Of a stretch of 64,000 nt of DNA, positions 49,772 through 59,800 are shown one piece after another. The first letter of the stretch is position 1. Each line of letters starts with the position of its first letter. The position numbers were made by a program, and so were the translations under genes. This DNA is from Myxococcus guangdongensis (GTDB lineage Bacteria > Myxococcota > Myxococcia > Myxococcales > Myxococcaceae), in NCBI RefSeq assembly GCF_024198255.1, contig NZ_JAJVKW010000014.1, forward strand, positions 186,001-250,000, written 5' to 3'. Below the pieces are notes generated by a model. The model was given only the letters and a program-made list of their open reading frames with translations, ran no database searches and was not told where the DNA came from.

Positions 49772-50230
49772 TCAGCGGGCGCGCTGTCCCGCCTTCTTCG
49801 CGCCCTCGCGAATCCGCTTCGCTTCGTCGGGCTCGAAGCGGGAGATCAAATCCAGCTCCGCGTCGACGTCGCGCCGGAAGATGTCGGAGAACACCTCGCG
49901 GCCGCGCAGGTCGACGAAGATGAGGTGACTGCGTCCCCGCTCCTCCCAGGCACGAGCGTAGAGCGTGTGGGTGTAGGACGAACCATCCGCTGACAGCCGC
50001 GGGATGCCGATGAGCGCGGTCCGCACCCCATCCTCGCCCTGCGTCTCGTCGCGGACCTCGCTCCCCATCTGCTTCGCCGTCTGCCAGAGCGTGTCCAGCG
50101 GGACGTCGTAGTCGTAGTCGTAGACCTGTTGCCGCAGGTACTCCGCTTCGCCCTCCATCCGGCGCAAGGCCCCACAGCCCGCTGAAGCGACGACACCAAC
50201 GACGAGCAGCCCGCGCAGGAGGAGGTTCAT
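49772..50230 (-). CDS. small lipoprotein of unknown family
   Basis: 152 residues; GGAGGAGGTT-type ribosome binding region and ATG at 50230. Lipobox SAGC (Cys19), then ALRRMEGEAEYLRQQVYDYDYDV. The mature part is alpha/beta with RSHLIFVDLRGREVFSDIFRRDVDAELDLI near the C-terminus. It resembles small envelope lipoproteins in which a single DUF-type fold follows the lipidated Cys. Function unknown. Confidence 0.78.
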   Translation of the reverse strand: MNLLLRGLLVVGVVASAGCGALRRMEGEAEYLRQQVYDYDYDVPLDTLWQTAKQMGSEVRDETQGEDGVRTALIGIPRLSADGSSYTHTLYARAWEERGRSHLIFVDLRGREVFSDIFRRDVDAELDLISRFEPDEAKRIREGAKKAGQRAR

Positions 50231-50348
50231 GCGCCCCTACTCAAGACCAGGGCCTCCCCATGCCGCAAGCGGGGCGCCCCTGTCTCGCGAAAGCCCCCCA
50301 CCAAGGGCGCGCCCTCCGGACGAAGAGCCCTGCCCCCCACCGAAGGCC

Positions 50349-52274
50349 TCAATTCCGCAGTCGGAAGGGCACCTTCACCACGCGGTAGACGGAGATGGGC
50401 CGCCCCTCGAGGACCGCGGGCTGGTAGCGCCAGGTGCTCACCGCGCGCATCGCGGCGGACACGAAGGGCTCCTCGCCTCGCATCACGGTGACGTCGCGCA
50501 CCTCTCCGCGCTCCGTGACGACCAGCTTGAGGACGACCAGTCCCTCTCGCCCCGCCGAACGGGCCTGCTGCGGAAACTCCGGCTGGAGGTTGCCCGCGAG
50601 CTCCACCGGAGGCTTCGCGCTCTCCGGCAACTGGAGGGGGCCCGTGAGCACCGAGCGGCCCGGTTCGGCCTTCGCCGCCACGGGCTTCGCCGCCACCGGC
50701 ACCTCCATCGGCAGGGGCGCGCTCAGCGAGTCCTCCGCCATCCACTCGCCCCCCTCCGAAGGCTGAGCGCTCTTCACCGAGGATGACGCCCGCCCCGCCC
50801 GCTCTCGCACCAACCGCTGCGTCAGCAACACCTCGCCCGAGCCTCCCGCGAGCACGCGGTCCGTGCGATAGCCCTCGCGCACGAAGGTCAGCTCGGCCGT
50901 GGCCATGCCGCCGTCGTCCGGTGGCACCTCCAGCACGAAGGGCGTGGTGCCGCGCTCCTCGCCCTTCCAGAAGACACGCGCCCCCTCGGGGGTGCTGGTG
51001 ATGCGCAAGCGCACGGGCCGAGGAGCCGCCACCACCGGCGCCTCGGGCACCGGCGCGGGCTGAGCCGCCGGAGCCTCGGTCGCCACCGGAGCAGCGGGTG
51101 ACACCACGGGCACCTGCGGACGACGCGCCCCCAGCACCCAGACCGTGGCGATACAGACGAGCAACCCCAGTGCCCCCACCACGAGCGCGCGATTCCGATG
51201 GCTCCGCCGCGGAGGCGCCGCACGCAGCACACCGGACTCATCCAGGCTGATGTCCAGCACCAGCGTGCCCTGCACACCACTCGGAGCGCCGGGCACCGAT
51301 GCGGACAGCGGCCCCGTCACCGACTCCCCAGGCCCCGTGTCCGGCACGAGGGATGCGCCTGGGCCCATCGACGCGCGCAGCGCCTCCAGCAGCGCGTCCA
51401 TGGACTCGTAGCGATGCGCGGGCTGCTTCTCCAGGCAGCGGCACACCACCGCCTCCACGGCCTCCGGAATCGCGAGGTCCGGGCGGACCCTCTTGAAGCG
51501 CGGCGGCGCCTCCTTATGGTGCGCGAAGATGAGCTCCAGCGTGTCCTGCATCAGGAAGGGCGGCCGCCCCATGAGCATCTGGTACAGCAACACGCCCAAC
51601 GCGTAGACATCACTGCGCGCATCCGCCTGGTTGCGAGCCTGCTCGGGCGCCATGTACGTCGGCGAGCCCAGGAACGTGCCACCCTGGGTGATGTCCGGCA
51701 CCGACAGGTGCGTGGCCCCCTCCACCACGAAGGGCTTCACCAGGCCGAAGTCGAGCACCTTCACGTGGTGGCGCTCGGCGCTCCCCTCCTCCGCCAGCAA
51801 CATCACGTTGGCGGGCTTCAAGTCCCGGTGCACCACACCCAGCCGATGGGCCTCGCGCAACGAGCGACACACCTGCTGCGCGATATCCACCGCGCGCTTC
51901 CACGGCAGCGGGCCCGAGGCCAGGTGCTCGGCCAGCGTGAGCCCCTCCAGGTACTCCATCGCGATGTAGAACGTCCCATCGTCCGTCTTCCCGTAGTCGA
52001 TGATGGTGACGGTGTTGGGGTGGCGCAGCTTCGCCGTGATGCTCGCCTCCAACAGGAAGCGCCGCTGGAACTCCGGGTCGCTCGCCGTGGGGAACGAGGG
52101 GCTCAGCACCTTGAGCGCCACCACCCGCTCGAGCGGGAGCTGGAGCGCGCGATACACCCGCCCCATGCCCCCCGCCCCCAGCGGGGCCAGCACCCGGAAG
52201 CGCTCGTGGAGCACCTGTCCGAGGAGCGGGTCCACCAGCGGATTCGACGTCGAGGGGCGCGGTCCGGTCTGCAT
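50349..52274 (-). CDS. Ser/Thr protein kinase with periplasmic PEGA and TonB-C domains
   Basis: 641 residues; ATG at 52274 follows AGGTG. Hanks-type kinase domain about 26-300: glycine loop LGAGGMGRVY, catalytic Lys55, HRDLKPANV (Asp151), DFG at 175-177, APE at 209-211. A TM helix follows at about 363-383, then an Ala/Pro-rich linker, a PEGA domain (about 420-488, ITSTPEGARVFWKGEERGTTP) and a TonB C-terminal domain (about 560-641, QPEFPQQARSAGREGLVVLKLVV, AMRAVSTWRYQPAVLEGRP, VKVPFRL). The kinase faces the cytosol; PEGA and TonB-C face the periplasm. Phosphorylation might be coupled to an outer-membrane receptor or to cell-wall contact. Confidence 0.92.
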   Translation of the reverse strand: MQTGPRPSTSNPLVDPLLGQVLHERFRVLAPLGAGGMGRVYRALQLPLERVVALKVLSPSFPTASDPEFQRRFLLEASITAKLRHPNTVTIIDYGKTDDGTFYIAMEYLEGLTLAEHLASGPLPWKRAVDIAQQVCRSLREAHRLGVVHRDLKPANVMLLAEEGSAERHHVKVLDFGLVKPFVVEGATHLSVPDITQGGTFLGSPTYMAPEQARNQADARSDVYALGVLLYQMLMGRPPFLMQDTLELIFAHHKEAPPRFKRVRPDLAIPEAVEAVVCRCLEKQPAHRYESMDALLEALRASMGPGASLVPDTGPGESVTGPLSASVPGAPSGVQGTLVLDISLDESGVLRAAPPRRSHRNRALVVGALGLLVCIATVWVLGARRPQVPVVSPAAPVATEAPAAQPAPVPEAPVVAAPRPVRLRITSTPEGARVFWKGEERGTTPFVLEVPPDDGGMATAELTFVREGYRTDRVLAGGSGEVLLTQRLVRERAGRASSSVKSAQPSEGGEWMAEDSLSAPLPMEVPVAAKPVAAKAEPGRSVLTGPLQLPESAKPPVELAGNLQPEFPQQARSAGREGLVVLKLVVTERGEVRDVTVMRGEEPFVSAAMRAVSTWRYQPAVLEGRPISVYRVVKVPFRLRN

Positions 52275-52388
52275 GGCGATCACCTGCCACGGACCGTCGC
52301 ATGCGACCGTCACGAAGGAGTGCCGGCGACATCACGTCATGGCCAACACCCCGTCACGGCTCTCATCGACTCCGCGCACCTCGGAAGC

Positions 52389-53231
52389 TCATCCAGGCGG
52401 GTGGACGGCTTCCAGCGCGTGTCCATGGCGTGGGTAGAACTGCTCGATGGTGACCTCCTCGGCCAGGGCATGCAGGGGCGCGCCGAAGGTCGTCACCGTC
52501 GTGAACCAGTGCGTGGCGACCCCCTCGACCACGAACGTCAGCGGCACCAGGACACCCGCGGAGCGGCCCGGCATCCGCGCGGGGAGCGCACTCGCGTCCG
52601 GGTACGTGAGCACTCTGGCCAGCACGTTCGCGACCTCGGACCCGGGCCCACGCAGGCGCGCGTTCTCCTTCAAGCGCCCGAGCAGATAGCCCGCGATGTC
52701 CTGCCAGTTCCCAATCGCGGAGCGGACCCGCCCGGGCGCGAAGACCAGGTCCATCAGGTTGGTGCGCCCCAGCGCGTCCCGCCCCAACCCCATCATCGCC
52801 AGCGCCCCCGCGTTGGCATCCAGCACCGTCGACGCCGCGTCCAGCGCCAGCGCCGGATGTGGCTCGTGCGCGCCGAGAATCAGCGCCGCCGCCTGCCGGA
52901 GCTCGCGCATCTCCTCACTGTTCCAATCACTCTCACCGAACTGTGGCGCATACCCCGCCGCGACCAGCAGCGCGTTGCGCTCGCGCAGGCCCAGGCCCAA
53001 AGCCTCGGCCAGCCGCAGGACCATGTCCTGGCTGGGCTCCGTCCGCCCGGACTCGATGAAGGCCAGGTGCCGGGGCGACACCTCCGCGTCCATGGACAGC
53101 GCCAGCTGACTCTTGCCCCGCGACGCGCGCCAGTCCTTGAGCAGCGCCCCCAGCTCGCTCCGGGGCTTCGCGGCGCTCTTGCGCGAACGTCGGGCCGCCA
53201 CCTCGACCTCCCGCGGAAGGGTCCTCTTCAT
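52389..53231 (-). CDS. XRE-family regulator with MmyB-type ligand-binding domain
   Basis: 280 residues. N-terminal helix-turn-helix (about 30-90: LGALLKDWRASRGKSQLALSMDAEVSPRHLAFIESGRTEPS), then a PAS-like ligand-binding domain typical of MmyB-like regulators (about 100-275: AALDAASTVLDANAGALAMMG-type segment, LMDLVFAPGRVRSAIGNW, WFTTVTTFGAPLHALAEEVTIEQFYP). The start is ambiguous: ATG at 53231 has no clear ribosome binding site, whereas GTG at 53261 follows GGGAGGGAA closely. It is divergent from a small membrane protein, its probable target. MmyB-type proteins often repress a neighbouring gene and bind a fatty-acid-like ligand. Confidence 0.88.
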   Translation of the reverse strand: MKRTLPREVEVAARRSRKSAAKPRSELGALLKDWRASRGKSQLALSMDAEVSPRHLAFIESGRTEPSQDMVLRLAEALGLGLRERNALLVAAGYAPQFGESDWNSEEMRELRQAAALILGAHEPHPALALDAASTVLDANAGALAMMGLGRDALGRTNLMDLVFAPGRVRSAIGNWQDIAGYLLGRLKENARLRGPGSEVANVLARVLTYPDASALPARMPGRSAGVLVPLTFVVEGVATHWFTTVTTFGAPLHALAEEVTIEQFYPRHGHALEAVHPPG

Positions 53232-53336
53232 CGCCCGCGCCCGGGCGAGGCGGCCACACACTTCCCTCCCAGGTCATTGCGAGGCAGGCGCGGCGACACC
53301 GAGTCTTCGAAGCATCCCATCACCCGAGGATTCCCC

Positions 53337-53720
53337 ATGAACGACCGCCTCGTCTATCGCCTGGATGCCTTCGCCGCCATCAGCATGGGCTGCGCGCTGC
53401 TGCTCGTCGCCACGCCACTCACCACGCTCGCGGGTTGGACGCTGCCGCCGTCCTTCCTGTTCGGCCTGGGGGTGTTCCTGGTGCCCTGGGCCGGCATCAA
53501 CGTCTGGGCCTCCACGCAGTCCCCCGTCGCCGCGAGCATGCTCCTGGTGCACCTGCTGGTGGACGGCACGTGGGTGTTGGGGAGCGTGGCCCTCATGCTC
53601 GTCCACTCCGCCACCTTGTCGACCCTGGGCTTCGTGATGCTCGCGGGACAGGCATTGAGCGTGCTCGGTGTCTTCGCCCTCAAGGTCAAACCCATCCTCC
53701 GCCCTCGCCCCGCCCGTTGA
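53337..53720 (+). CDS. small four-TM membrane protein
   Basis: 127 residues with four hydrophobic helices (about 10-32, 38-60, 66-88 and 92-115) and almost no polar loops. GAGGA precedes the ATG at 53337. Unknown family. The divergent XRE/MmyB-type regulator starts about 105 bp away and probably controls it. Confidence 0.78.
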   Translation: MNDRLVYRLDAFAAISMGCALLLVATPLTTLAGWTLPPSFLFGLGVFLVPWAGINVWASTQSPVAASMLLVHLLVDGTWVLGSVALMLVHSATLSTLGFVMLAGQALSVLGVFALKVKPILRPRPAR

Positions 53721-53731
53721 GTCCAGGACGG

Positions 53732-53806
53732 TGTCGACAGCGGCCCTCGGGGGGCAGGCCCCATCCCGTATGCGATAACACCTTGCCCTTCGCGGCACTG
53801 TCGACA
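53732..53806. repeat. pair of TGTCGACA palindromes
   Basis: TGTCGACAGCG occurs at 53732-53742 and 53799-53809, 67 bp apart, and the 8-bp core TGTCGACA is a perfect palindrome. Both lie in the 173-bp gap before the DNRLRE lipoprotein. They could be operators allowing DNA looping, or chance. Confidence 0.35.
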
Positions 53807-53893
53807 GCGCTCGGCGATATCGATGATGGCCGCGACTCCCAGCCCTGAAACACAGCATCAACCCGCGTCTGGGACGTCACCAGGGGAAAGACC

Positions 53894-54583
53894 ATGCATA
53901 CCCGACGCGATGTACCCACCACCGCGAACACGGTCCGCCGGCTGTTCCTGCTGTCCGTCCCACTCCTCGTGTCCGCCTGCGGAGCCGGGCTCGAGGAGCC
54001 CGCTGCCGAGCAGGACGCCGCTCAGCAGACACAGGCCGCCAGGGTCTGCACGACGTTCTCTCGTGGCCTCGGCTGGACGGTGGAGGACACCACCATCGTG
54101 TCGACGTCGCCCGACTCCAACTTCGGCTGGACGCCCCTGCTGGGCGTGGAGCATGTCAGCGTGCCCCCCCTGGTCGACACCCGCCAGCACACCCTGCTGC
54201 GCTTCGACCTCGGCACGATTCCAGCCAACAGCACCCTCCACTCCGCCACGCTCCATCTCTTCGCTGTCGCCCAGCCCAGGACCGTCGCGGTCCGTGGGGC
54301 CACCGCGCCCTGGACCGAGAACACGGTGACCTGGAACAGCTTCAACGGCGCGTACGACGCCGCGGCCACCACGCAGATTTCAGGGGGCGTGGTGCTGAGC
54401 GCCCGCAGCGTGGAGGTCTCGCCGCTCGTCGACGCCTGGATTGCCCGCCGGCGCCCGAACCACGGCTTCGTGCTCACCACCACCCGAGAGGTCCTCTCGG
54501 TGCCCACCCACTTCTACGGCAGCGAGCTCGAGTACCCCTTCTCCCAGCAGCCCGCGCTGGAGGTCTGCTACACCACGCCCTGA
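53894..54583 (+). CDS. DNRLRE-domain lipoprotein
   Basis: 229 residues; lipobox LVSAC. The single domain (about 50-229) shows TTIVSTSPDSNFGWTPLL, HTLLRFDLGTIPANSTLHSATLHLF, APWTENTVTWNSF and the C-terminal QQPALEVCYTTP, which is the DNRLRE (disaggregatase-related) carbohydrate-binding pattern. Surface lipoprotein, probably binding polysaccharide. AGGGG precedes the ATG at 53894. Confidence 0.87.
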   Translation: MHTRRDVPTTANTVRRLFLLSVPLLVSACGAGLEEPAAEQDAAQQTQAARVCTTFSRGLGWTVEDTTIVSTSPDSNFGWTPLLGVEHVSVPPLVDTRQHTLLRFDLGTIPANSTLHSATLHLFAVAQPRTVAVRGATAPWTENTVTWNSFNGAYDAAATTQISGGVVLSARSVEVSPLVDAWIARRRPNHGFVLTTTREVLSVPTHFYGSELEYPFSQQPALEVCYTTP

Positions 54584-54636
54584 GCCGACATCGCGCGTGA
54601 CGCGGCGCTCCTGAAGGGAGTGCCCGCCACCTCGCA

Positions 54637-54668
54637 GGGGCCACCAGGAAACGGGGGGCCCCTTGTTT
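54637..54668 (+). terminator. GC stem with TTGTTT tail
   Basis: GGGGCC (54637-54642) and GGCCCC (54657-54662) pair over a 14-nt loop and are followed by TTGTTT. It lies 53 nt after the DNRLRE stop and is one of the few hairpins in the window with a U-rich tail. Confidence 0.45.
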
Positions 54669-54726
54669 CACTCGGCGACCGGGTTACCGCTTGCATCCGG
54701 ATGTTATGTAGTCCAAAGACTGAAGG

Positions 54727-55794
54727 ATGGCATGGGACCCACGCGTCTTGAAGCCCGAGCCGAATGGCCGGGATCCTGGGGATGTACTGGATGAGCTGCG
54801 CAGGCAGCTCAAACGAGGCTTGGGCCGCCGGCTGCTCATCGGTGGCGCGGCCCTGGCCCTGCTGGTGGGCCTGTTCACCAGCTACGCGCAGGTAGAGCCC
54901 GACGAGGTCGGCGTCATCCTGCGGCTCGGGCGCTTCGTGGACACGGTGGAGCCGGGTCCGCACTTCCGGCTGCCGTATGGCATCGACCGCATCGTGAAGG
55001 TGCCGGTGCAGCGTCAGCTCAAGGCGGAGTTCGGCTTCCGCACCGAGTCCGTGGGCTCGCGCAACACGTCGTACGCCTCCAGCGGCTCGGACATGAAGCG
55101 CGAGTCCCTGATGCTCACCGGAGACCTCAACGTCGCCGTGGTCGAGTGGATCGTCCAATACAAGATCAAGGACCCGTACAAGTACCTCTTCAAGGTGAAG
55201 AACGTGGAGGGGATGCTGCGAGACATCTCCGAGGCGTCGATGCGCGCCGTCGTGGGTGACCACTCCGTCAACGAGGTCCTCACCACGGGCCGTCAGACGG
55301 TGGCCACGCAGTCCAAGCTGCTCCTCCAGGATTTGGCGGACCGCTACGAGACGGGCGTGGACATCCAGCAGGTGGTCCTCCAGGACGTGAACCCGCCCGA
55401 CCCCGTCAAGCCGTCCTTCAACGAGGTCAACCAGGCCATCCAGGAGAAGGAGCGCGCCATCAACGAAGCCTTCGCCGAGCTCAACCGCGCCATTCCCCGC
55501 GCCAAGGGCGAGGCCGAGGAGGCGCTGCGCTCCGCGGAGGGCTACGCCATCGAGCGCGTCAACCGCGCCAAGGGCGAGGCCGAGCGCTTCACCCGCGTCT
55601 ACGACGAGTACCGCAAGGCGCCGGAGGTCACCCGCCGCCGCATGTACCTGGAGACCGTCAGCCAGGTGCTCACCAGCACCGGGCAGAAGGTCGTCATGGA
55701 TGAGAACCTCAAGGGGCTCACGCCCATGTTGCGCATGGACGGCCCGGACTCCGCGGCCGCCGGCGCGGCGCAGACGACGGAGGCCCACCGATGA
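54727..55794 (+). CDS. hflK: HflK, SPFH-domain membrane protein
   Basis: 355 residues. An N-terminal Gly/Pro/Arg-rich cytosolic segment is followed by a TM helix (about 35-55). The SPFH/prohibitin domain has EPDEVGVILRLGRFVDTVEPGPHFRLPYGIDR, WIVQYKIKDPYKYLF and VVLQDVNPPDPVKPSFNEVNQA. A charged coiled coil follows (AKGEAEEALRSAEGYAIERVNRAKGEAERF). HflK and HflC form a ring-like complex around the FtsH protease and modulate its activity. It overlaps hflC by ATGA. No ftsH is nearby. Confidence 0.95.
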   Translation: MAWDPRVLKPEPNGRDPGDVLDELRRQLKRGLGRRLLIGGAALALLVGLFTSYAQVEPDEVGVILRLGRFVDTVEPGPHFRLPYGIDRIVKVPVQRQLKAEFGFRTESVGSRNTSYASSGSDMKRESLMLTGDLNVAVVEWIVQYKIKDPYKYLFKVKNVEGMLRDISEASMRAVVGDHSVNEVLTTGRQTVATQSKLLLQDLADRYETGVDIQQVVLQDVNPPDPVKPSFNEVNQAIQEKERAINEAFAELNRAIPRAKGEAEEALRSAEGYAIERVNRAKGEAERFTRVYDEYRKAPEVTRRRMYLETVSQVLTSTGQKVVMDENLKGLTPMLRMDGPDSAAAGAAQTTEAHR

Positions 55795-56729
55795 GCCGCG
55801 TGGCAACGATTGTCCTCGGCGTCGCGGTGCTCGCCATCGTCCTGGGCTTCTCCAGCACGTACACCCTGAGCGAGCACGAGCAGGCCGTCATCACCCGCTT
55901 CGGCCAGCCCCGCGGCCAGTCCATCACCGAGCCGGGCCTGCACTTCAAGCAGCCCTTCGTCGACACGGTGAACCGCTTCGACAAGCGCTGGCTCGACTGG
56001 CGCGGCGACCCGAACCAGATTCCCACCAAGGACAAGAAGTACATCTGGGTGGACACCTTCGGTCGCTGGCGAATCGTCGACCCGCTGCGCTTCTTCCAGC
56101 GCCTGCGCGACGAGCGCAACGCCCAGTCCCGGCTGGACGACATCATCGACGGCGAGACGCGCAACACCATCGCGTCCTTCGCGTTGATTGAAGCGGTGCG
56201 CTCCACCAACCGCCCGTTCGAGGACGACGAGTACACCACCGAGGAGGAGCGCGGCGAGTCGCTGGAGCAGGTGGCCCAGGGACGCGACAAGCTCACCCGG
56301 CAGATTCGCCTGCGCGCGGCGGAAATCGTGAAGGAGTTCGGCGTGGAGCTGGTGGACGTGCAGATTCGTCGCATCAACTACGTCGACGAGGTCCAGGTGA
56401 AGGTCTTCGAGCGCATGATTTCCGAGCGGCGGCGCACCGCGGAGCGCTCGCGCTCGGAGGGCATGGGACGGGCGGCGGAGATTCGCGGCCAGCGCGAGCG
56501 CGACCTGAAGGAGATTCGCTCCGAGGCCTACCGCAAGGCGCAGGAGATCACCGGCAAGGCCGACGCCGAGGCGACGCGCATCTACGCCGAGGCCTTCGGT
56601 CGCGACGCGGAGTTCTACCAGTTCATGCGCACCCTGGAGGCCTACCCCCAGGTGATGGACCGCTCCACCTCGCTCTTCCTCGGGAGCGACTCGGAGTTCT
56701 ATCGCTACCTGCGCAGCTCCAAGAAGTAG
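55791..56729 (+). CDS. hflC: HflC, SPFH-domain membrane protein
   Basis: 312 residues; start codon within the ATGA overlap with hflK. N-terminal TM helix (about 5-24), SPFH domain (about 25-200: LSEHEQAVITRFGQPRGQSI, PGLHFKQPFVDTVNRFDKR, VELVDVQIRRINYVDEVQ) and a coiled coil (RSEGMGRAAEIRGQRERDLKEI...), ending in FLGSDSEFYRYLRSSKK. Partner of HflK in regulating membrane proteolysis by FtsH. A strong hairpin follows it. Confidence 0.95.
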   Translation: MSRVATIVLGVAVLAIVLGFSSTYTLSEHEQAVITRFGQPRGQSITEPGLHFKQPFVDTVNRFDKRWLDWRGDPNQIPTKDKKYIWVDTFGRWRIVDPLRFFQRLRDERNAQSRLDDIIDGETRNTIASFALIEAVRSTNRPFEDDEYTTEEERGESLEQVAQGRDKLTRQIRLRAAEIVKEFGVELVDVQIRRINYVDEVQVKVFERMISERRRTAERSRSEGMGRAAEIRGQRERDLKEIRSEAYRKAQEITGKADAEATRIYAEAFGRDAEFYQFMRTLEAYPQVMDRSTSLFLGSDSEFYRYLRSSKK

Positions 56730-56752
56730 ACGCGCCTCCGCGCGAAACCACC

Positions 56753-56798
56753 CGGGCCGGACTCCATGCGCATGACATGGAGCCCGGCCCGTTCATTT
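56753..56798. terminator. 16-bp stem bidirectional terminator after hflC
   Basis: The 5' arm 56753-56768 and 3' arm 56776-56791 pair over 16 positions with one mismatch and a 7-nt loop, followed by TTCATTT (56792-56798). It lies 23 nt after the hflC stop and before the convergent lipoprotein stop at 56816; it can serve both genes. Confidence 0.7.
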
Positions 56799-56815
56799 CC
56801 GGCGACGTGCGTGCG

Positions 56816-59800
56816 TCAGTGCACGCGGCCCGGCGGCAGATTCGAGCGCGGCGGGAAGCCCGGCACCGCTGCGGGCTTCGGAGCCATCGAGCCGCTCAGG
56901 GAGCGAGGCGTGAGCAACCCCTCGCCCACCGCGCCCAGGCTCGGCGCCAGCGACTGCGGCGCGCCACACACCAGGGTCTCCAAGTCTTCGTCCCGTCGGC
57001 CCAGGTCGTCGAAGACGCGGGGCATGCCCGTGAGCGGGTCCGGCACGGACTGCGTCCCGAGGAGGAAGGGCGACAGGAACGAGGGGGCTCCCGCGGGGCG
57101 CGGGAAGACGTGGAGGAACGGCGTCTGCGTCTCGCCCGCGTGGCAGCCATTGCACGTGTTCAGCGAGAAGCGATGCCGGACCTCCGGGTCCGCGCCAGGG
57201 ACGAACCACGCCAGGCCGAAGGGCGTTATCGCCGAGCCGGCGACGAAGGCCTGTCCCTGGTACAGCGAGGGCACCTCGTGCGTGCCGGCCAGGATGGCCG
57301 CGGCGTTCTCCTGCACGAAGCTCTCGAGCCGGGGCGACCCGTTGAGGCTGAGCTCCGGCGTCAGGGCCACGGGGGCCGGGACGAGCCCGCTCGGACCGAA
57401 GTGGAACTCGCGCAGCTCCCACAGCGGGTTGAGCGCGTTCTCGTTGGTGCGCACCTGGTGGATGGCGCTGCCCATGAAGCGACCCTGCGCGATGAAGGGC
57501 TGGGTGAAGCGGTCGGTGATGGCCTGGAGCTTCGTGTTGTAGGCGGGGCTGCCCAGCGGCAGCGAGCCCAGCTCGTGCCAGTCGCGCGCCCAGCGCTGGA
57601 TGTCCTCCGGGCCGTCACCGGGCAGCATGTACTCGAGGATGACGGTGAAGGGCAGGTCCTGCCCCGAGGGCGTGGTGACGCCGAAGACGAAGCGCCCCTC
57701 GCCCGAGTGCGCGCCCTCGCTGCGCAGGTCGATGCGGTTGACGATGGCGAGCAGCCGGAAGGGCGCGGTGTCGAAGTCGAGCGGAGCGGAGGGACCGCCG
57801 CTGCGCGTCTCCCAGGGCGTGAGCACGTCGGGGAGGATGCGCGAGCGGGCGGCGACGGGCAGGCCGGCGATGACCTGGTTCGTCTCCCACGTCTTGAGCC
57901 ACGTGCGCACCATCTCCGACGGGTTCTGTCCGCCGTTCATGCGCCGCAGGAGCGTGCCGAACGTCCAGACGCCACCGTTGGTGGTCCGCACCGGGTCCTC
58001 CACCACGGGCAGCGCGGTGATGAGCAGCTCGCGGTCCGGCGACACCTGACACACGCCGGGCGCGCAGGCCGTGCTGGACTCGCAGCCATTGAGGGGGCTG
58101 CCGTCACAGTCGAACGTCCCCACCGCGCAGGCGAGACCGCACGTCCCCGCGCCGCAGACGCCACTGGCGGAGGCAGCGCCGCCACACACGGTGCCGCACG
58201 CGCCGCAGTTCGCGGGGTCGTCCATCACCGGCGTCTCACAGCCGTTGGTCAGGTTGCCATCACAGTCGAGGAAGCCCGCGAAACAGCGCTCCTCCACGGA
58301 CACACACGGCGACAGGTTGCCCGCCGGGTCCTGGATGCGGATGGAGGCGGGCACGCCGACCTGGCTCGCGGTCAGGGGCACCAGCGCGTTGCCGCTGCTG
58401 TCCACCGCGACCTCGGCGCTCACCGGGTCCAGGCAGCCATCGTTCATGAAGAGGAAGAGGCGCGAGCGGGGCTCGGCCTGGACGCGGATTCCCGCGACGA
58501 TGGGGCTCTGGGACAGGGGCACCATCCCCGCGGTGAAGGTCGGCGCGGCCGGCGCGACGGTGTCATGCGAGAACGACACCGACGCGGAGCAGACGGACAC
58601 GTTCCCCGCGGCGTCCACGGCGCGCAGGGAGAAGCTCGTCACCGCGTTGGCCGTCACGGTCGGGGTGAAGCTGAAGGCACCCGTGGTGGCGTTCGCCGGG
58701 GTGGTGGTCAGCGGGGCCCCCCCGCAGGTGGGACCCAGGAACAGACGCACGAGCGCGCTGGCCTCGGTGCGGCCCGTGAGCTGCGGCGTGAGCGTGGTGC
58801 CCGTGGCGCTGGGGACGAAGGCGAGCTGGAAGGGGGTGGCGGGCACGACGTTGTCGTGCGTGTAGCTGACGGCGGCGGAGCACGCGGAGACGTTGCCCGC
58901 AGAGTCCTCCGCCTTCGCGGAGAACGTGCTCGTGGCGTTGGCCGTCACGGTGAGCGCGCGGGAGAAGGCGCCCGCGCTCGTGGCCGTGAAGCTCGCGATG
59001 GCCGAGCCCGCGCAGGTGCCTCCGGAGAAGAGGCGCACGGTGGCGTTCGCCTCGGTGGCGCCGTTGAGGGTGACGGCCGTCTGGGTGCCGGGCGAGGTCG
59101 GGGTGAAGCCGGAGAACGTCGGGACGATGGGCGGCACGGTGTCGCGCTCGCAGCCGAGGAACTCCAGGCGCGCGATGGAGACGGTCTCCACGCCGGTGCG
59201 CGGGTCATTGTCATCCGTGATGTCGAGCTTGAAGCGGGTGAAGGTCCTGGGGACGCTGAGCGGGTATTCACGTCGCTCCGCGCTCGTCCAGTTGAACTCG
59301 TCCACGCGCGTGTCGACGACCACCCAGGAAGAGCCGTTCCAGGCCTGGAGGGTCCAGTTCTTCGGGGCGCGGGTGACCGCCTCGCCGTTGGGGAACTTGA
59401 TGGCGTAGCGGGTGAGGATGCGCGCGGCGCCCGGCCACTCGTAGGAGAGCCAGGAGGGGGTCGCCTTCGAGGACAGCCACATGGACGCGGAGGTGTCGAC
59501 GTTGTCGAAGGCCTTCCACGGCTCATTGCCCGCCTGGAGGAAGCCGGAGCCCGCGACGGTGCCGGAGGGCGCGGTGGCGCTCGTCATCACGGGGACCTGA
59601 TTGACGATGGTGGCGCAGGCACAGTTGTAGAAGCTCAGCCGGCCGATGGAGAGCACGTCCACGCCGGTGCCGGCGGTGTTGTCCTCGGTCACCATGAGGC
59701 GGTACTTGCGGTAGGCCCCGGGCGTGGTGATGGAGAACTCACGCTCCTCGGCGCCGCCCCAGTTCGTCTGGAGGGTGCGGGTGTCCAGCGTGTTCCACGC

